A stretch of 50,708 nt of DNA from Candidatus Woesearchaeota archaeon (GCA_016203305.1 JACQMY010000039.1:1-50708); one strand, 5' to 3'. Positions 23,536 to 31,810 are shown, counted from the first letter of the stretch. Numbers and translations: made by a program. The notes: generated by a model not told the origin, from the sequence alone.

Positions 23536-23853
23536 ATGAAGTTCCCAAAGACAAGAAATAAGTATTGTCCCTTTTGCAAAAAGCATACTGAGCACAAAGT
23601 ACTTGAGGGAAAGAAGAAAGGAAGAAATGACACTCACCCAATGAGCAGAGGAAGCAGACAACGCCTCAAACACAGAGGAAAACTCGGAATTGGAAACCAC
23701 GGAAAGTATTCCATGCCGCCAATCCTTAGCAGGCGAATGTTTGGAAGAAAAACAAGTAAGAAAACAGACTTCCGCTTCGAATGCAGCGGCTGCAAAAAAA
23801 TGCATGGCATGGCAAACGGCGGCTTCCGCGTGAGAAAAATAGAATTCAAGTGA
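23536..23853 (+). CDS. rpl44e: Large ribosomal subunit protein L44e
   Basis: The 105 residues match L44e/L36a: MKFPKTRNKYCPFCKKHTEHKV holds the first CxxC, and FRFECSGCKKMHG the second, forming a zinc ribbon. RLKHRGKLGIGNHGKYSMPP is the conserved basic middle. It binds near the E site of the large subunit. TATA box CTTTTTAAAC lies about 30 nt upstream. It heads the L44e-S27e-aIF2a-Nop10 operon. Confidence 0.95.
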   Translation: MKFPKTRNKYCPFCKKHTEHKVLEGKKKGRNDTHPMSRGSRQRLKHRGKLGIGNHGKYSMPPILSRRMFGRKTSKKTDFRFECSGCKKMHGMANGGFRVRKIEFK

Positions 23854-23857
23854 CACT

Positions 23858-24046
23858 ATGAGAAACCGATCACAAGAAACCGAAACCAAGTTCATCAAAA
23901 TACAGTGCCCAAAATGCAAAAACGAACAGATAATGTTCGGCAAAGCAAGCAGCAAAGTAGCCTGCTTAATCTGCAACAAAGACCTAGCAGACCCGGTCGG
24001 CGGCAAAGCACGCGTCAAGGCACGAGTGCTTGAAGTACTTGATTAA
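23858..24046 (+). CDS. rps27e: Small ribosomal subunit protein S27e
   Basis: The 62 residues have FIKIQCPKCKNEQIMFGKASSKVACLICNKDL, a zinc ribbon with CxxC pairs, and the C-terminal GGKARVKARVLEVLD typical of S27e. It follows L44e by 4 nt, the usual archaeal order. Confidence 0.95.
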   Translation: MRNRSQETETKFIKIQCPKCKNEQIMFGKASSKVACLICNKDLADPVGGKARVKARVLEVLD

Positions 24047-24052
24047 GCAGCC

Positions 24053-24616
24053 ATGCGAAGAGTCGTTCTGACCGGCACAGCATATTCTGGCAAATCAACT
24101 CTCCTAGAAGCATTAACAATGCAAGGCTATCGAACAGTACCCGAAGCTGAAACACAAATAGTAAAAGAACTTGTCGAACGGCTTGGCCCAACAGAGACCG
24201 GACTGTGGATTCGCAGAAACTATTTTAAATTCAAACAAAGAGTCGGAGAACGAGTAGCCGAACTTGAGTCAGACATCCATGCCAGCCAGGACGAAGTGGT
24301 TGTTTTCGACAGAAGCGCAATATGCTATATCGCATACTGCGCCCTACGAAGCTGCGAGGTCCCACCAGTTTTAGCAACGCTCGCGAACCGTAAAGAACCT
24401 GCACAAGTCTTCTTCTTAACAATGCTGCCATCATTCGACGAAAGATCCGCTACAGGACGCATAATGAAAAGAACTGAGGCTGAAAGATTATCAAAACTAA
24501 TCCAGCACGAGTACACAGAACGGGGCCATCATTTGACTTACGTGCCTGAATTTGATGCAGATCAACAAAAAAATATCCAAGCCAGACTAAAGCAAATCCT
24601 GGAACAAATACTATAA
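24053..24616 (+). CDS. AAA_28/NadR-type P-loop ATPase or kinase
   Basis: The 187 residues begin RRVVLTGTAYSGKSTLLEAL, a Walker A motif (GTAYSGKST, about residues 8-16), then VPEAETQIV and the acidic VVVFDRSAI, the Walker B region of the AAA_28 (NadR/Ttd14) group. RIMKRTEAERLSKLIQHEYTERG resembles a lid. Relatives phosphorylate small molecules or bind GTP/NAD. The function here is unknown. It sits inside the ribosomal operon between S27e and aIF2a, an insertion not usual in other archaea. Confidence 0.75.
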   Translation: MRRVVLTGTAYSGKSTLLEALTMQGYRTVPEAETQIVKELVERLGPTETGLWIRRNYFKFKQRVGERVAELESDIHASQDEVVVFDRSAICYIAYCALRSCEVPPVLATLANRKEPAQVFFLTMLPSFDERSATGRIMKRTEAERLSKLIQHEYTERGHHLTYVPEFDADQQKNIQARLKQILEQIL

Positions 24617-24678
24617 CCAGTTCGCAGCCTTAGTGAAAACGGCAACCTTTTTAAACAGTCATCATCCTCGAATAGCTC

Positions 24679-25455
24679 ATGCTCTTAAAGAAAACAGGGT
24701 TTCCAACAGACGAAGAATTAGTTCTTTGCACGGTAACAGGCATTACCCCACACTCAGTCTTCTGCACGCTTGATGAATACGGCGGCAGAACAGGAATGAT
24801 CCACATCTCTGAAATAGCGCCTGGAAGAATCAAAAACATCAGAGAATACGTACAAGAAGGCAAAAAAGTAGTGTGCAAAGTCCTCCAGACAAACAAGGAA
24901 AAAGGACACATCGACCTTTCATTGCGACGCGTCAACGAGATGCAAAAACGCAACAAGCTCAACCAAATAAAACAAGAACAACTCGCTGAAAAAATAATAG
25001 AATACTCAGCAAAACAACAAGGAGACAGTGTGCTCACTGTTTACAACAAGTTAGCAGAAAAACTAGTGCCAAAATACGGAACAATATTTGCAGCATTCGA
25101 ACAAGTAGCACACGACCAACTCGACCTCGAAACACTAGCAGACAAAAAAATCGCAAAAACTCTCACGGACGCCATAAAGCAACGAATAAAGCCGCCAATC
25201 GTAAAAATAGACGGAACAATGAAACTCACAAGCTACACTCCTGCAGGAATAGAAGACATCAAAGAAGCACTAAGCGAGGCAGTCAAAAAAGGAATCGATG
25301 TCCGCTACCTGGGAGCAGGAGCATACCACTTCGAGGTTCAAGCAGGAGACTACAAAGAAGCAGAAAAAAAGCTCAAAGAAGCAGTTGACGCAGTCGTGGA
25401 ACTAGCAGAAAAACACGACGTGCAAGCAGAATGGGCAAGAACAGAGACAGCATAA
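24679..25455 (+). CDS. Translation initiation factor aIF2 subunit alpha
   Basis: The 258 residues contain an N-terminal S1/OB domain (about 10-85: EELVLCTVTGITPHSVFCTLDEYGGRTGMIHISEIAPGRIKNI), a helical domain and the C-terminal alpha/beta domain (KAEKKLKEAVDAVVELAEKH region). It stabilises Met-tRNAi binding with the gamma subunit. The serine-containing loop of eukaryotes is replaced here by APGRIKN. Stop and Nop10 start overlap (TAATG). Confidence 0.94.
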   Translation: MLLKKTGFPTDEELVLCTVTGITPHSVFCTLDEYGGRTGMIHISEIAPGRIKNIREYVQEGKKVVCKVLQTNKEKGHIDLSLRRVNEMQKRNKLNQIKQEQLAEKIIEYSAKQQGDSVLTVYNKLAEKLVPKYGTIFAAFEQVAHDQLDLETLADKKIAKTLTDAIKQRIKPPIVKIDGTMKLTSYTPAGIEDIKEALSEAVKKGIDVRYLGAGAYHFEVQAGDYKEAEKKLKEAVDAVVELAEKHDVQAEWARTETA

Positions 25456-25625
25456 TGGAACACATATTCAAATGCCAAAAATGCGGAACGTACACAATGA
25501 AAGAAACATGCAAGTGCGGCAGCCAAGCAATCACGACCAGACCAGTCAGGTACGCGCACGATAATATAGGAAAATACCGAAGAGAAGCAAGAAGAGAAGA
25601 ACTCAAAAATAAAGGACTTCTATGA
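25455..25625 (+). CDS. nop10: H/ACA RNP protein Nop10
   Basis: The true start is ATG at 25455, overlapping the aIF2a stop. The protein of about 56 residues has CQKCGTYTMKETCKCG (zinc ribbon) and the linear C-terminus ARPVRYAHDNIGKYRREA-type region (RPVRYAHDNIGKYRREARRE). Nop10 bridges Cbf5 and L7Ae in RNA-guided pseudouridylation. The aIF2a-Nop10-PAC2 order is conserved in archaea. Confidence 0.94.
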   Translation: MEHIFKCQKCGTYTMKETCKCGSQAITTRPVRYAHDNIGKYRREARREELKNKGLL

Positions 25626-26347
25626 ACTGGACAGTAAAGTACACAAAAAAACCAAGACTCACCAAGCCAGTCCTTATCGAAGGACTCCCAGGAATAGGAA
25701 CAGTCGGCAAACTCGCAGCAGACTATCTGATCGACTCCCTAAAAGCAAAAAAATGCGGAGAACTAACAGGCCCGCTACCTGCAACAGCACTAATCACCGA
25801 ACAAGGCCTAATACAGCTACCAAAAATAGAACTCTACAACAAAGACAATATACTAATACTAACAGGAGACGTCCAACCAAACGAAGACCAACCATGCTAC
25901 ACATTTTGCGAAAAAATACTTGACATCGCCCAAGAACTAAATTGTGCTGAAATCATAACGCTCGGCGGCGTAGGGCTAAAAGAAGAACCAAAAGAACCAC
26001 AAGTTTACGTCACAGGAAACACTACAAACGCAATAAAAACCTACGAAAAACTAGCCAACAAAGACCTCTACGGAATAGTGGGCCCAGTACTTGGAGTAAC
26101 AGGCATACTGCCAGCGCTTGCAGAAAAAAGAAACCTCCCTGCAATAAGCCTCCTTGCAGAAACCAGCGCCCACCCACTCCACCTTGGATTCAGAGCAGCA
26201 CGCAACATACTAAAAGTCATTGAGAAACGAACAAAAACAAACTTAAACCTAAAACTCCTAGACAAAGACATACAAGAGATAGAAAAAGAAGACATGCCAA
26301 GATTCTCAAAATTCCGCAAAAAAGGAGACGTTAACTATATTGGCTAA
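25622..26347 (+). CDS. PAC2-family proteasome assembly chaperone
   Basis: The 241 residues start with KPVLIEGLPGIGTVGKLAADYL, the PAC2 signature, then ILTGDVQP, ITLGGVGL and YGIVGPVLGVTGILPALAEKR. Members assist 20S proteasome assembly or bind proteasome cores via a C-terminal motif. Here the C-terminus is FRKKGDVNYIG, a basic tail with a penultimate hydrophobic residue. It overlaps Nop10 by 4 nt and ends the operon. Confidence 0.9.
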   Translation: MNWTVKYTKKPRLTKPVLIEGLPGIGTVGKLAADYLIDSLKAKKCGELTGPLPATALITEQGLIQLPKIELYNKDNILILTGDVQPNEDQPCYTFCEKILDIAQELNCAEIITLGGVGLKEEPKEPQVYVTGNTTNAIKTYEKLANKDLYGIVGPVLGVTGILPALAEKRNLPAISLLAETSAHPLHLGFRAARNILKVIEKRTKTNLNLKLLDKDIQEIEKEDMPRFSKFRKKGDVNYIG

Positions 26348-26390
26348 GGTTTAAATACACTTGTTCTTTATAAACCTCAAAAAGAGGAAA

Positions 26391-27650
26391 ATGTCAAAGA
26401 TATTAGAAATCAAAGCACGAGAAGTTCTAGACAGCAGAGGAAACCCAACAGTAGAGTGCGAAATACGAACAGCGGCAGGAATAAGCAGAGCAAGCGTGCC
26501 ATCAGGAGCAAGCACAGGAAGCCATGAAGCAATCGAGTTAAGAGATGGAGGAGAACGCTACAACGGACTCGGAGTTCAAACAGCAATAAAACACATAAAC
26601 GCGCTATCAAAAAAACTCAAAGATCACGACACGCTTAATCTAGGAAGACTTGATCACACTCTAATAAAACTCGACGGAACACCAAACAAGCAAAAACTAG
26701 GCGCGAACGCCATACTAGCAATCAGCATGGCAGCAGCCAAAGCAGGAGCGCTCGCGCAAGGAATACCGCTATACCAACACCTGGCAAACCTAGACCACAA
26801 CAAAAAGCTCACACTACCAATTCCCGCATTCAACATCATAAATGGAGGCAAACACGCAGGAAACAGAATCGATTTCCAAGAATACATGATACTTCCAACC
26901 GGTGCCAAAAGCTTTGCAGAAGCCCTCCAAATAGGAAGTGAAACGTACCACTCACTAAAAGAACAACTCATAAAAAAATATGGCAAACACTCAGTCAATG
27001 TAGGAGACGAAGGCGGCTTCGCACCCCAAATGAACTGCATCGAAGAACCGTTAGAGGAAATCATGAACGTGCTAATATCACTCGGATACCAAAATAAAGT
27101 CAGACTCGCAATTGACGCTGCCGCGAGCACTTTCTGGAAACACAACCACTACTCTCTCGAAGGAAAAGAACTAACACCAGACCAACTATTAGAACGATAC
27201 GAACAACTGGCCAGCACCTACCCACTAGTCAGCATAGAAGACCCATTCATGGAAGAGGACTTCGAACACTTTGCAGAACTCAAAAGAAAGCTCCCAATCC
27301 AGATCGTAGGAGACGACCTACTTTGCACAAACCCTACACGAGTCAAAAAAGCAATCGATTGGCGAGCATGCAACTGCCTATTGTTAAAAATAAACCAAAT
27401 CGGCACCATAACAGAAGCGCTAAATGCAGCCAGCCTTGCAAAACACCACCATTGGAATATAATGGCATCGCATAGAAGCGGAGAAACAGAAGACTCATTC
27501 ATAGCAGATCTCGCAGTCGGCATCAACGCAGGCCAAATCAAAGCAGGAGCGCCATGCAGAGGAGAAAGACTGGCGAAATACAACCAACTGCTCAGAATAG
27601 AAGAAGAAAGCAAAGCAAAATACGCAGGGAAAGAGATTAGTTTTTCGTAG
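26391..27650 (+). CDS. eno: Enolase
   Basis: The ORF opens at 26361, but ATG at 26391 gives MSKILEIKAREVLDSRGNPTVE, the normal start, about 419 residues. Catalytic motifs are present: SGASTGSHEAIELRDG, NVGDEGGFAPQ (Glu), SIEDPF (Asp), VGDDLLCTN, LLLKINQIGT (Lys) and ASHRSGETEDSFIADL. It converts 2-phosphoglycerate to phosphoenolpyruvate. A phosphoglycerate mutase-like gene faces it convergently, so adjacent glycolytic steps lie together. Confidence 0.96.
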   Translation: MSKILEIKAREVLDSRGNPTVECEIRTAAGISRASVPSGASTGSHEAIELRDGGERYNGLGVQTAIKHINALSKKLKDHDTLNLGRLDHTLIKLDGTPNKQKLGANAILAISMAAAKAGALAQGIPLYQHLANLDHNKKLTLPIPAFNIINGGKHAGNRIDFQEYMILPTGAKSFAEALQIGSETYHSLKEQLIKKYGKHSVNVGDEGGFAPQMNCIEEPLEEIMNVLISLGYQNKVRLAIDAAASTFWKHNHYSLEGKELTPDQLLERYEQLASTYPLVSIEDPFMEEDFEHFAELKRKLPIQIVGDDLLCTNPTRVKKAIDWRACNCLLLKINQIGTITEALNAASLAKHHHWNIMASHRSGETEDSFIADLAVGINAGQIKAGAPCRGERLAKYNQLLRIEEESKAKYAGKEISFS

Positions 27651-27659
27651 TTCTCCATT

Positions 27660-27752
27660 CAAGAGCAGAGCGTCGGGTTATAGGGCGCAGGATGAAAACA
27701 GAAGGTACTAGGGCGAAGATAGACGTTCTTCATCCTTCCACCGTGTACCTTC
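27660..27752. terminator. Convergent hairpin carrying the dispersed repeat
   Basis: Between two convergent genes, GAAGGTAC pairs with GTACCTTC, and inside GAAGA pairs with TCTTC. The core GGGCGAAGATAGACGT(T)CTTCATCCTTCCACC is nearly identical to 2411-2441. It may end transcripts from both sides. The left part (GGGTTATAGGGCGCAGGATG) belongs to the TAGG/AAGG tract family. Confidence 0.55.
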
Positions 27753-28445
27753 TCATTTTGGATAATACTTCTTCAACACGTTATGCTTATCCGATGCCAA
27801 CTTTACATGCTCAGGCAACAAAACAGACTTCCACGACTTCCTTGACACAGCATATGCTGGCCCATCAGGAACCTCAACAGAATACTCAAAATAATCATCA
27901 TACGGCATCTCCCAACGCATCATTTCACTCACTGACGCCTTTTCAAAATATCTCCTAAAAGGACGCATGCTGTTCCCATGCGCAGAAATCGCAACATTAA
28001 GCTTGTGTTTTTTAATGAAAGCAAGCAAGTCCTTTATGAAAGAACGAACCCTTGCTTCCACCATCCTAACACTCTCTCCACCTGGCGGCGGGAAATCATA
28101 CGCACGATGGTACTTCTCATACAAATCCTTGCCAAACTTTCTAATAAAAGCATCATGCGAGTGTCCCTGCAACTCACCATAACAACGCTCAATCATACGA
28201 TCATCACGAAAAACACCTTTACATTCAGGATGGAAACGCAACACTTCCTTCAAGGTATGTTTGGAACGAATCAAACTTGAAGAGAATGCAACATCAATAC
28301 TCTTGTGTTTCAACTTTCTCGCAGTCATGCGCGCGTTTCGATGCCCCTTACCCGTCCAATCAGCATCAAGCCAGCCAGTAAAACGCTTACGCTTGTTAAA
28401 ATGCGTCTGACCATGACGAAACAAATAGACATTCACCCTTTTCAT
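27753..28445 (-). CDS. Histidine phosphatase, phosphoglycerate mutase-like
   Basis: The protein of about 230 residues begins KRVNVYLFRHGQTHFNKRKRFTGWLD with the RHG catalytic motif. Next are FSSSLIRSKHT, ERCYGELQGHSHD (the dPGM-like substrate loop), PPPGGES, and the second catalytic histidine in ISAHGNSMRP. The set resembles cofactor-dependent phosphoglycerate mutases, so a glycolytic role next to enolase is likely. The ATG at 28445 is preferred to the TTG at 28451. Other phosphatase activities remain possible. Confidence 0.82.
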   Translation of the reverse strand: MKRVNVYLFRHGQTHFNKRKRFTGWLDADWTGKGHRNARMTARKLKHKSIDVAFSSSLIRSKHTLKEVLRFHPECKGVFRDDRMIERCYGELQGHSHDAFIRKFGKDLYEKYHRAYDFPPPGGESVRMVEARVRSFIKDLLAFIKKHKLNVAISAHGNSMRPFRRYFEKASVSEMMRWEMPYDDYFEYSVEVPDGPAYAVSRKSWKSVLLPEHVKLASDKHNVLKKYYPK

Positions 28446-28483
28446 CACCAAACGCTACGAATAGCAGTAAATAAATGTTGTGG

Positions 28484-28620
28484 CGGCAATTGGCTATTAG
28501 GTTATAGGATGAAGGACGTGGGTTGTAGGACGAAGGCTATTGGCTATTAGGCGTTAGGTTGTAGGAATTAGGACGTAGTGTGCAGGATGAAGGGCGAAGG
28601 TATTAGGTTGAAGAACGAAG
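28484..28620. repeat. Longest TAGG/AAGG repeat tract
   Basis: About 137 nt made of GGCAATTGGCTATTAGG, TTATAGGATGAAGG, TTGTAGGACGAAGG, a second TTGGCTATTAGG, GTTAGGTTGTAGG, AATTAGGACG and GGATGAAGGGCGAAGG. It fills most of the gap before ndk. One strand is almost free of C runs. No ORF or RNA gene is evident. Confidence 0.7.
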
Positions 28621-28684
28621 ACCGTTGCAAAACAATCATTCCACAACAATAAAACATTTAAAAGAAAAGCTTAGAATTACAAAC

Positions 28685-29161
28685 ATGGACAACTGGGAAC
28701 GCACACTAGTCATCGTCAAGCCACATGCGATGCAACACGCGGGATTGATTATCAACCAACAACTTACACAAGTAGGATGCCTGAAACTAGAGCGAGTTGT
28801 TGAAACCGTGCCTCGCGATCTTGTTGCGCGCCATTATGCAGTTCACGACGGAAAACCATTCTACCCTCTGCTCATCGAGCAGTTCGAAGGCAGACGAGTC
28901 CACGTCGCAGTCTACGAAGGACCAGATGTCATAAAAAACATACGCGACAGACTCGGACCAACAGACCCTGCAAAAGCGCGACAACTTGCAAGAGAAACAG
29001 GACGCTCATTCGTCCGTGCAATATACAGCGATCCAGAAGAAAGCATGGAACGCGCAAAACGAGAAAATAGAGCGACAAACAACGTCGCACACGCAAGCGA
29101 CAGCAAGGAATCAGCAGACCACGAGATTGGCATCTGGCTCCCTAGCTATTTCCAACGCTAA
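28685..29161 (+). CDS. ndk: Nucleoside diphosphate kinase
   Basis: The ORF opens at 28625, but ATG at 28685 (MDNWERTLVIVKPHAM) fits the family, about 158 residues. TLVIVKPHA is the first NDK motif, HYAVHDGKPFYP the Kpn-loop region, and NNVAHASDSKESADHEI carries the catalytic histidine that is phosphorylated. It makes NTPs and dNTPs, complementing the ribonucleotide reductase elsewhere in the window. Confidence 0.93.
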   Translation: MDNWERTLVIVKPHAMQHAGLIINQQLTQVGCLKLERVVETVPRDLVARHYAVHDGKPFYPLLIEQFEGRRVHVAVYEGPDVIKNIRDRLGPTDPAKARQLARETGRSFVRAIYSDPEESMERAKRENRATNNVAHASDSKESADHEIGIWLPSYFQR

Positions 29162-29214
29162 CTCAAACAATTTTGAGATACCTGCTTAAATATAAGTGCC
29201 AGTCTACAGTTTCT

Positions 29215-29925
29215 ATGGAACACGAAATCGAGCGCAAAATCATCCTGAAACTCATACACGCACCAACAGCAAGCTTTAACGAGCTCTGGGGTAAAGAAGG
29301 AGAAAGCAACACGTTCGCATACCACCTAGGCAAACTAGAAGGCAAAGGACTTGTTGTCAAGAATAAAGAAGGGACATACCAACTAACAGAAGAAGGACGC
29401 AAACTATCAGCATTCATCGAAGGAGACACAGGCAAACGCGCAGAATTCCCAATATTCAGCAACGTATTGCTCGTTCAAAACGGCAACAAATGGCTCTGCC
29501 AGAAAAGATTAAAAGAACCATTCTACGGCTACTGGGGATTTGCAAGCGGCAAAATAAACTTCGGCCAGAATTTGTACGAATGTGCAACAAGAGACCTCAA
29601 AGAAGAAGCAGGGCTAGACGCCACAACCTGGCAGCTAAAATGCATAGAACAAGTCAAAACCTACGAGAAAGGCAAGCTCATACACCACCACTACCTATTC
29701 CACCTCTATACGCAAGATGCAACCGGAACAGTCAAAGAAAAAACCCACAAAGCAGAACACGCCTGGCTAACACTCGACGAATACAAACAAAAAGAAACAT
29801 TCCCATCAGAAAAATTCTTCGACCACATTATTCCAGCCAAACGAGCAATCCTAATGGAAGCAGAAAGGTTCATGGAAAATGGAAAGTTTGTCGGGTTCAA
29901 GACTATAAAAGTGAATGAACTCTGA
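29215..29925 (+). CDS. Winged-helix/Nudix fusion protein
   Basis: The start ATG 29215 (MEHEIERKIILKLIH) lies about 25 nt after TATA box TTAAATATAAG. Residues 1-65 form a winged helix (SFNELWGKEGESNTFAYHLGKLEGKGLVVKNKEGTYQLTEEG). Residues 80-215 are a Nudix domain with box GKINFGQ...ATRDLKEEAGL, in which the usual first Glu is Gln and the REx motif starts RD. The order is the reverse of NrtR, whose DNA-binding domain is C-terminal. It may be a metabolite-sensing regulator or a hydrolase. Confidence 0.78.
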   Translation: MEHEIERKIILKLIHAPTASFNELWGKEGESNTFAYHLGKLEGKGLVVKNKEGTYQLTEEGRKLSAFIEGDTGKRAEFPIFSNVLLVQNGNKWLCQKRLKEPFYGYWGFASGKINFGQNLYECATRDLKEEAGLDATTWQLKCIEQVKTYEKGKLIHHHYLFHLYTQDATGTVKEKTHKAEHAWLTLDEYKQKETFPSEKFFDHIIPAKRAILMEAERFMENGKFVGFKTIKVNEL

Positions 29926-29927
29926 AC

Positions 29928-29970
29928 AAATCCGAAAACTATACTGCTAACTTGTAAACTTTCCGGATTT
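29928..29970 (+). other. Inverted repeat AAATCCG/CGGATTT
   Basis: A 7-bp perfect inverted repeat with a 29-nt loop directly after the Nudix gene. It resembles in place and words (TCCGAAAAC, CTTTCCGG) the stem-loop ahead of the tRNA at 4.1 kb. Confidence 0.35.
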
Positions 29971-30007
29971 CTCGTTGATGAGTATATTAATGAATAAAAA
30001 AGAAAAC

Positions 30008-30235
30008 GTGCCTGCGTGAGTCTGCAAACGGATAAAGCTATCCGCCCTCACCCATACGATAAGCATTAAACACCTGTTAAAACCGTTGGAAGAGTGAGTT
30101 CAAAACAGTCCCACAACGTGATGCTTCATTTAGGCAATAGCGCTGTTGGAAATGCAACAATGCGCAAAATGCATATTTTTGCTTCAGCTTCCAAAAATCG
30201 AGGTTCAACTCCTACACCATCATGCTGACACAGTA
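30008..30235 (+). ncRNA. Unassigned structured RNA candidate
   Basis: AGTATATTAA (29981-29990) is a TATA-like box. Downstream, GTGAG (30016) pairs with CTCAC (30047) and encloses CGGATA-AAGC-TATCCG. TTGGAAG (30086) pairs with CTTCCAA (30188). GCGC-t-GTTG and CAAC-aat-GCGC form a further hairpin. GAGGTTCAACTCC looks like a T-arm core, but no complete cloverleaf could be closed. No ORF covers it. It does not show conserved RNase P, SRP or tmRNA signatures that I recognise. It could be a tRNA with introns, a degraded tRNA or an unknown RNA. Confidence 0.35.
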
Positions 30236-30236
30236 G

Positions 30237-31364
30237 TTAACTGTTCTTTCCGAGTTCTTTGAAATACATCGCAGAACTCTTGTTTAAGATAATTTTCCAA
30301 AACCCAGAAGGTCTACCGTAATGTGGTCCACTAAAAGAGTGTCCGGCTAATTCCAATAAAGCAGCTAGCTTTTTTTCATAGGCTCGTCCATGAGCCCAGA
30401 CACTAGTATTGATGTGTTTCCCATCATAACTCCTATCCAAACTCGCCACTTGAATTATTCCTAAAAGAAAGTGGTTCATTGTTTCAGTTGTCCATGCAAT
30501 GTCTGGCAAGGTTGAAACTCTTCCTGTTGCGAAGGGAAAATTATGTGCTTTATGCAAAAATGATGTTATTGCACGCGACCCTTTGTGAAGTACGAGTCCT
30601 TCAAGAGATGCATACTCCCTTGGAAGAACAGAATAAGACTCAGTATTATCTTGAACATCCATTTTGTTGTCTCGCACACCAAATTCAACATTAAAAGTTC
30701 GCTCGGCAAGCGGTTTCACATAATTCAATGACAGGTCTCTACTTTTTTCCCGAAAAGCTAGCCCCAATTCATGAGCTCCGCCTTTCTTTCTTAAACGACC
30801 TGTTGCCCAAATGTAACCGAAAAGTCTTGCAATGTTCCCATCTACTTCTTCTGGCAGGGGCAGACAAATTCCTTCTTGCCAATCAAATGAACTGATATTT
30901 ATACCAGGATACACTACTCTGTCAGAAACTTTGACGAGTTCAGTATCGTTTACCTCATATCCTTGCAATCTATGAAGATTGCTTCTGTTACATCCTGTTT
31001 CAATACGCAGTAAATGAGAGCATGGCATCCGCAGTTTTTTTAATTCACTACGTCTTTCCTTATAGTGATCAGCAATACTGTAAGAAATTTGACGTCTTAG
31101 TCTTCTACAACATAATTCATCAGTTTGCTCACATCCCCACTGCTCTTTAAACACAATCATTGCAATGTCTGAAGAAGAAAAACTTTGAAAACCTGCTTTG
31201 GCGCATATCCTTGAAGCGGCCTTGATTTTATCAATCAGTTGTGTTTCTCTAGAAACATCATTCAGTTCTTCATCAAAAATTCCCTTCCCAGTCAAATAAT
31301 TATTTACTTGTTCTGAAGACCACTGGTAACAAATACCCTGCACATGATCTTTCACTCTTGGCAT
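30237..31364 (-). CDS. LAGLIDADG-like protein, possibly a degenerate homing endonuclease
   Basis: The 375 residues have an N-terminal region of about 170 (helical, Cys and Arg rich, CCRRLRRQISYSIADHY) and then two segments that resemble paired LAGLIDADG helices: IARLFGYIWATGRL (about 180) and NHFLLGIIQVASLD (about 290). In both, the catalytic acidic position appears replaced (ATG and VAS instead of ADG), so cleavage activity is doubtful. It may be a DNA-binding relic or a maturase. It lies next to the unassigned RNA. Family assignment is tentative. Confidence 0.4.
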   Translation of the reverse strand: MPRVKDHVQGICYQWSSEQVNNYLTGKGIFDEELNDVSRETQLIDKIKAASRICAKAGFQSFSSSDIAMIVFKEQWGCEQTDELCCRRLRRQISYSIADHYKERRSELKKLRMPCSHLLRIETGCNRSNLHRLQGYEVNDTELVKVSDRVVYPGINISSFDWQEGICLPLPEEVDGNIARLFGYIWATGRLRKKGGAHELGLAFREKSRDLSLNYVKPLAERTFNVEFGVRDNKMDVQDNTESYSVLPREYASLEGLVLHKGSRAITSFLHKAHNFPFATGRVSTLPDIAWTTETMNHFLLGIIQVASLDRSYDGKHINTSVWAHGRAYEKKLAALLELAGHSFSGPHYGRPSGFWKIILNKSSAMYFKELGKNS

Positions 31365-31522
31365 GAATTTAAGACTGAAAGGTTATTTATAAACCTTTGT
31401 ACTTTTACTACTCGTAGATGGCAATAGACAGCTTAATTTCCTCTGGCTTCTTAATCGATTGAAAAACTCGTTCTTTTCGCAAGGTTTAAATATAAGTATG
31501 TTCTTATTAGGTATAAGTGTAT

Positions 31523-31810
31523 ATGAAAATGACAGAGCTTGCCCAACTAGAAAAACCAGAATCAGAACATTCACCTACGTTGAATACTGTTCTTATGGTA
31601 GAGGAAACGCTCAAGAAAACTGGCGAATTAGTAACGCTTGCGGAATTAAAGCGCAGGCTTCCCAGACAAGTCATGCACGCTACTCTTCTGACTATTCTTG
31701 ACTACTTGCAATTGAGTGGCAAAATAGTTATCGGAACAAAAGGAATTCTTTGGGTGTTCACTGAAAGGCCAGAACTTGATCGTCTCATCAAGGAAGGGCT
31801 CGAATTGTGA
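31523..31810 (+). CDS. Winged-helix antitoxin-like protein
   Basis: About 95 residues. TLNTVLMVEETLKKTGELVTLAELKRRLPRQVMHATLLTILDYLQLSGKIVIGTKGILWVF is a winged helix with a clear recognition helix and wing. TATA-like GGTTTAAATATAAG lies upstream at 31483-31496. The track uses GTG at 31517; ATG at 31523 or 31529 is likelier. It precedes and overlaps a RelE-like gene, so it is probably its antitoxin and repressor. Confidence 0.7.
   Translation: MKMTELAQLEKPESEHSPTLNTVLMVEETLKKTGELVTLAELKRRLPRQVMHATLLTILDYLQLSGKIVIGTKGILWVFTERPELDRLIKEGLEL

Noticed and set aside
29971-30235. Box C/D RNA
   Set aside because: A TGATGA-like C box (29976) and a CTGA (30224) exist, but their spacing is far beyond the C/D RNA size and no C'/D' pair is seen.
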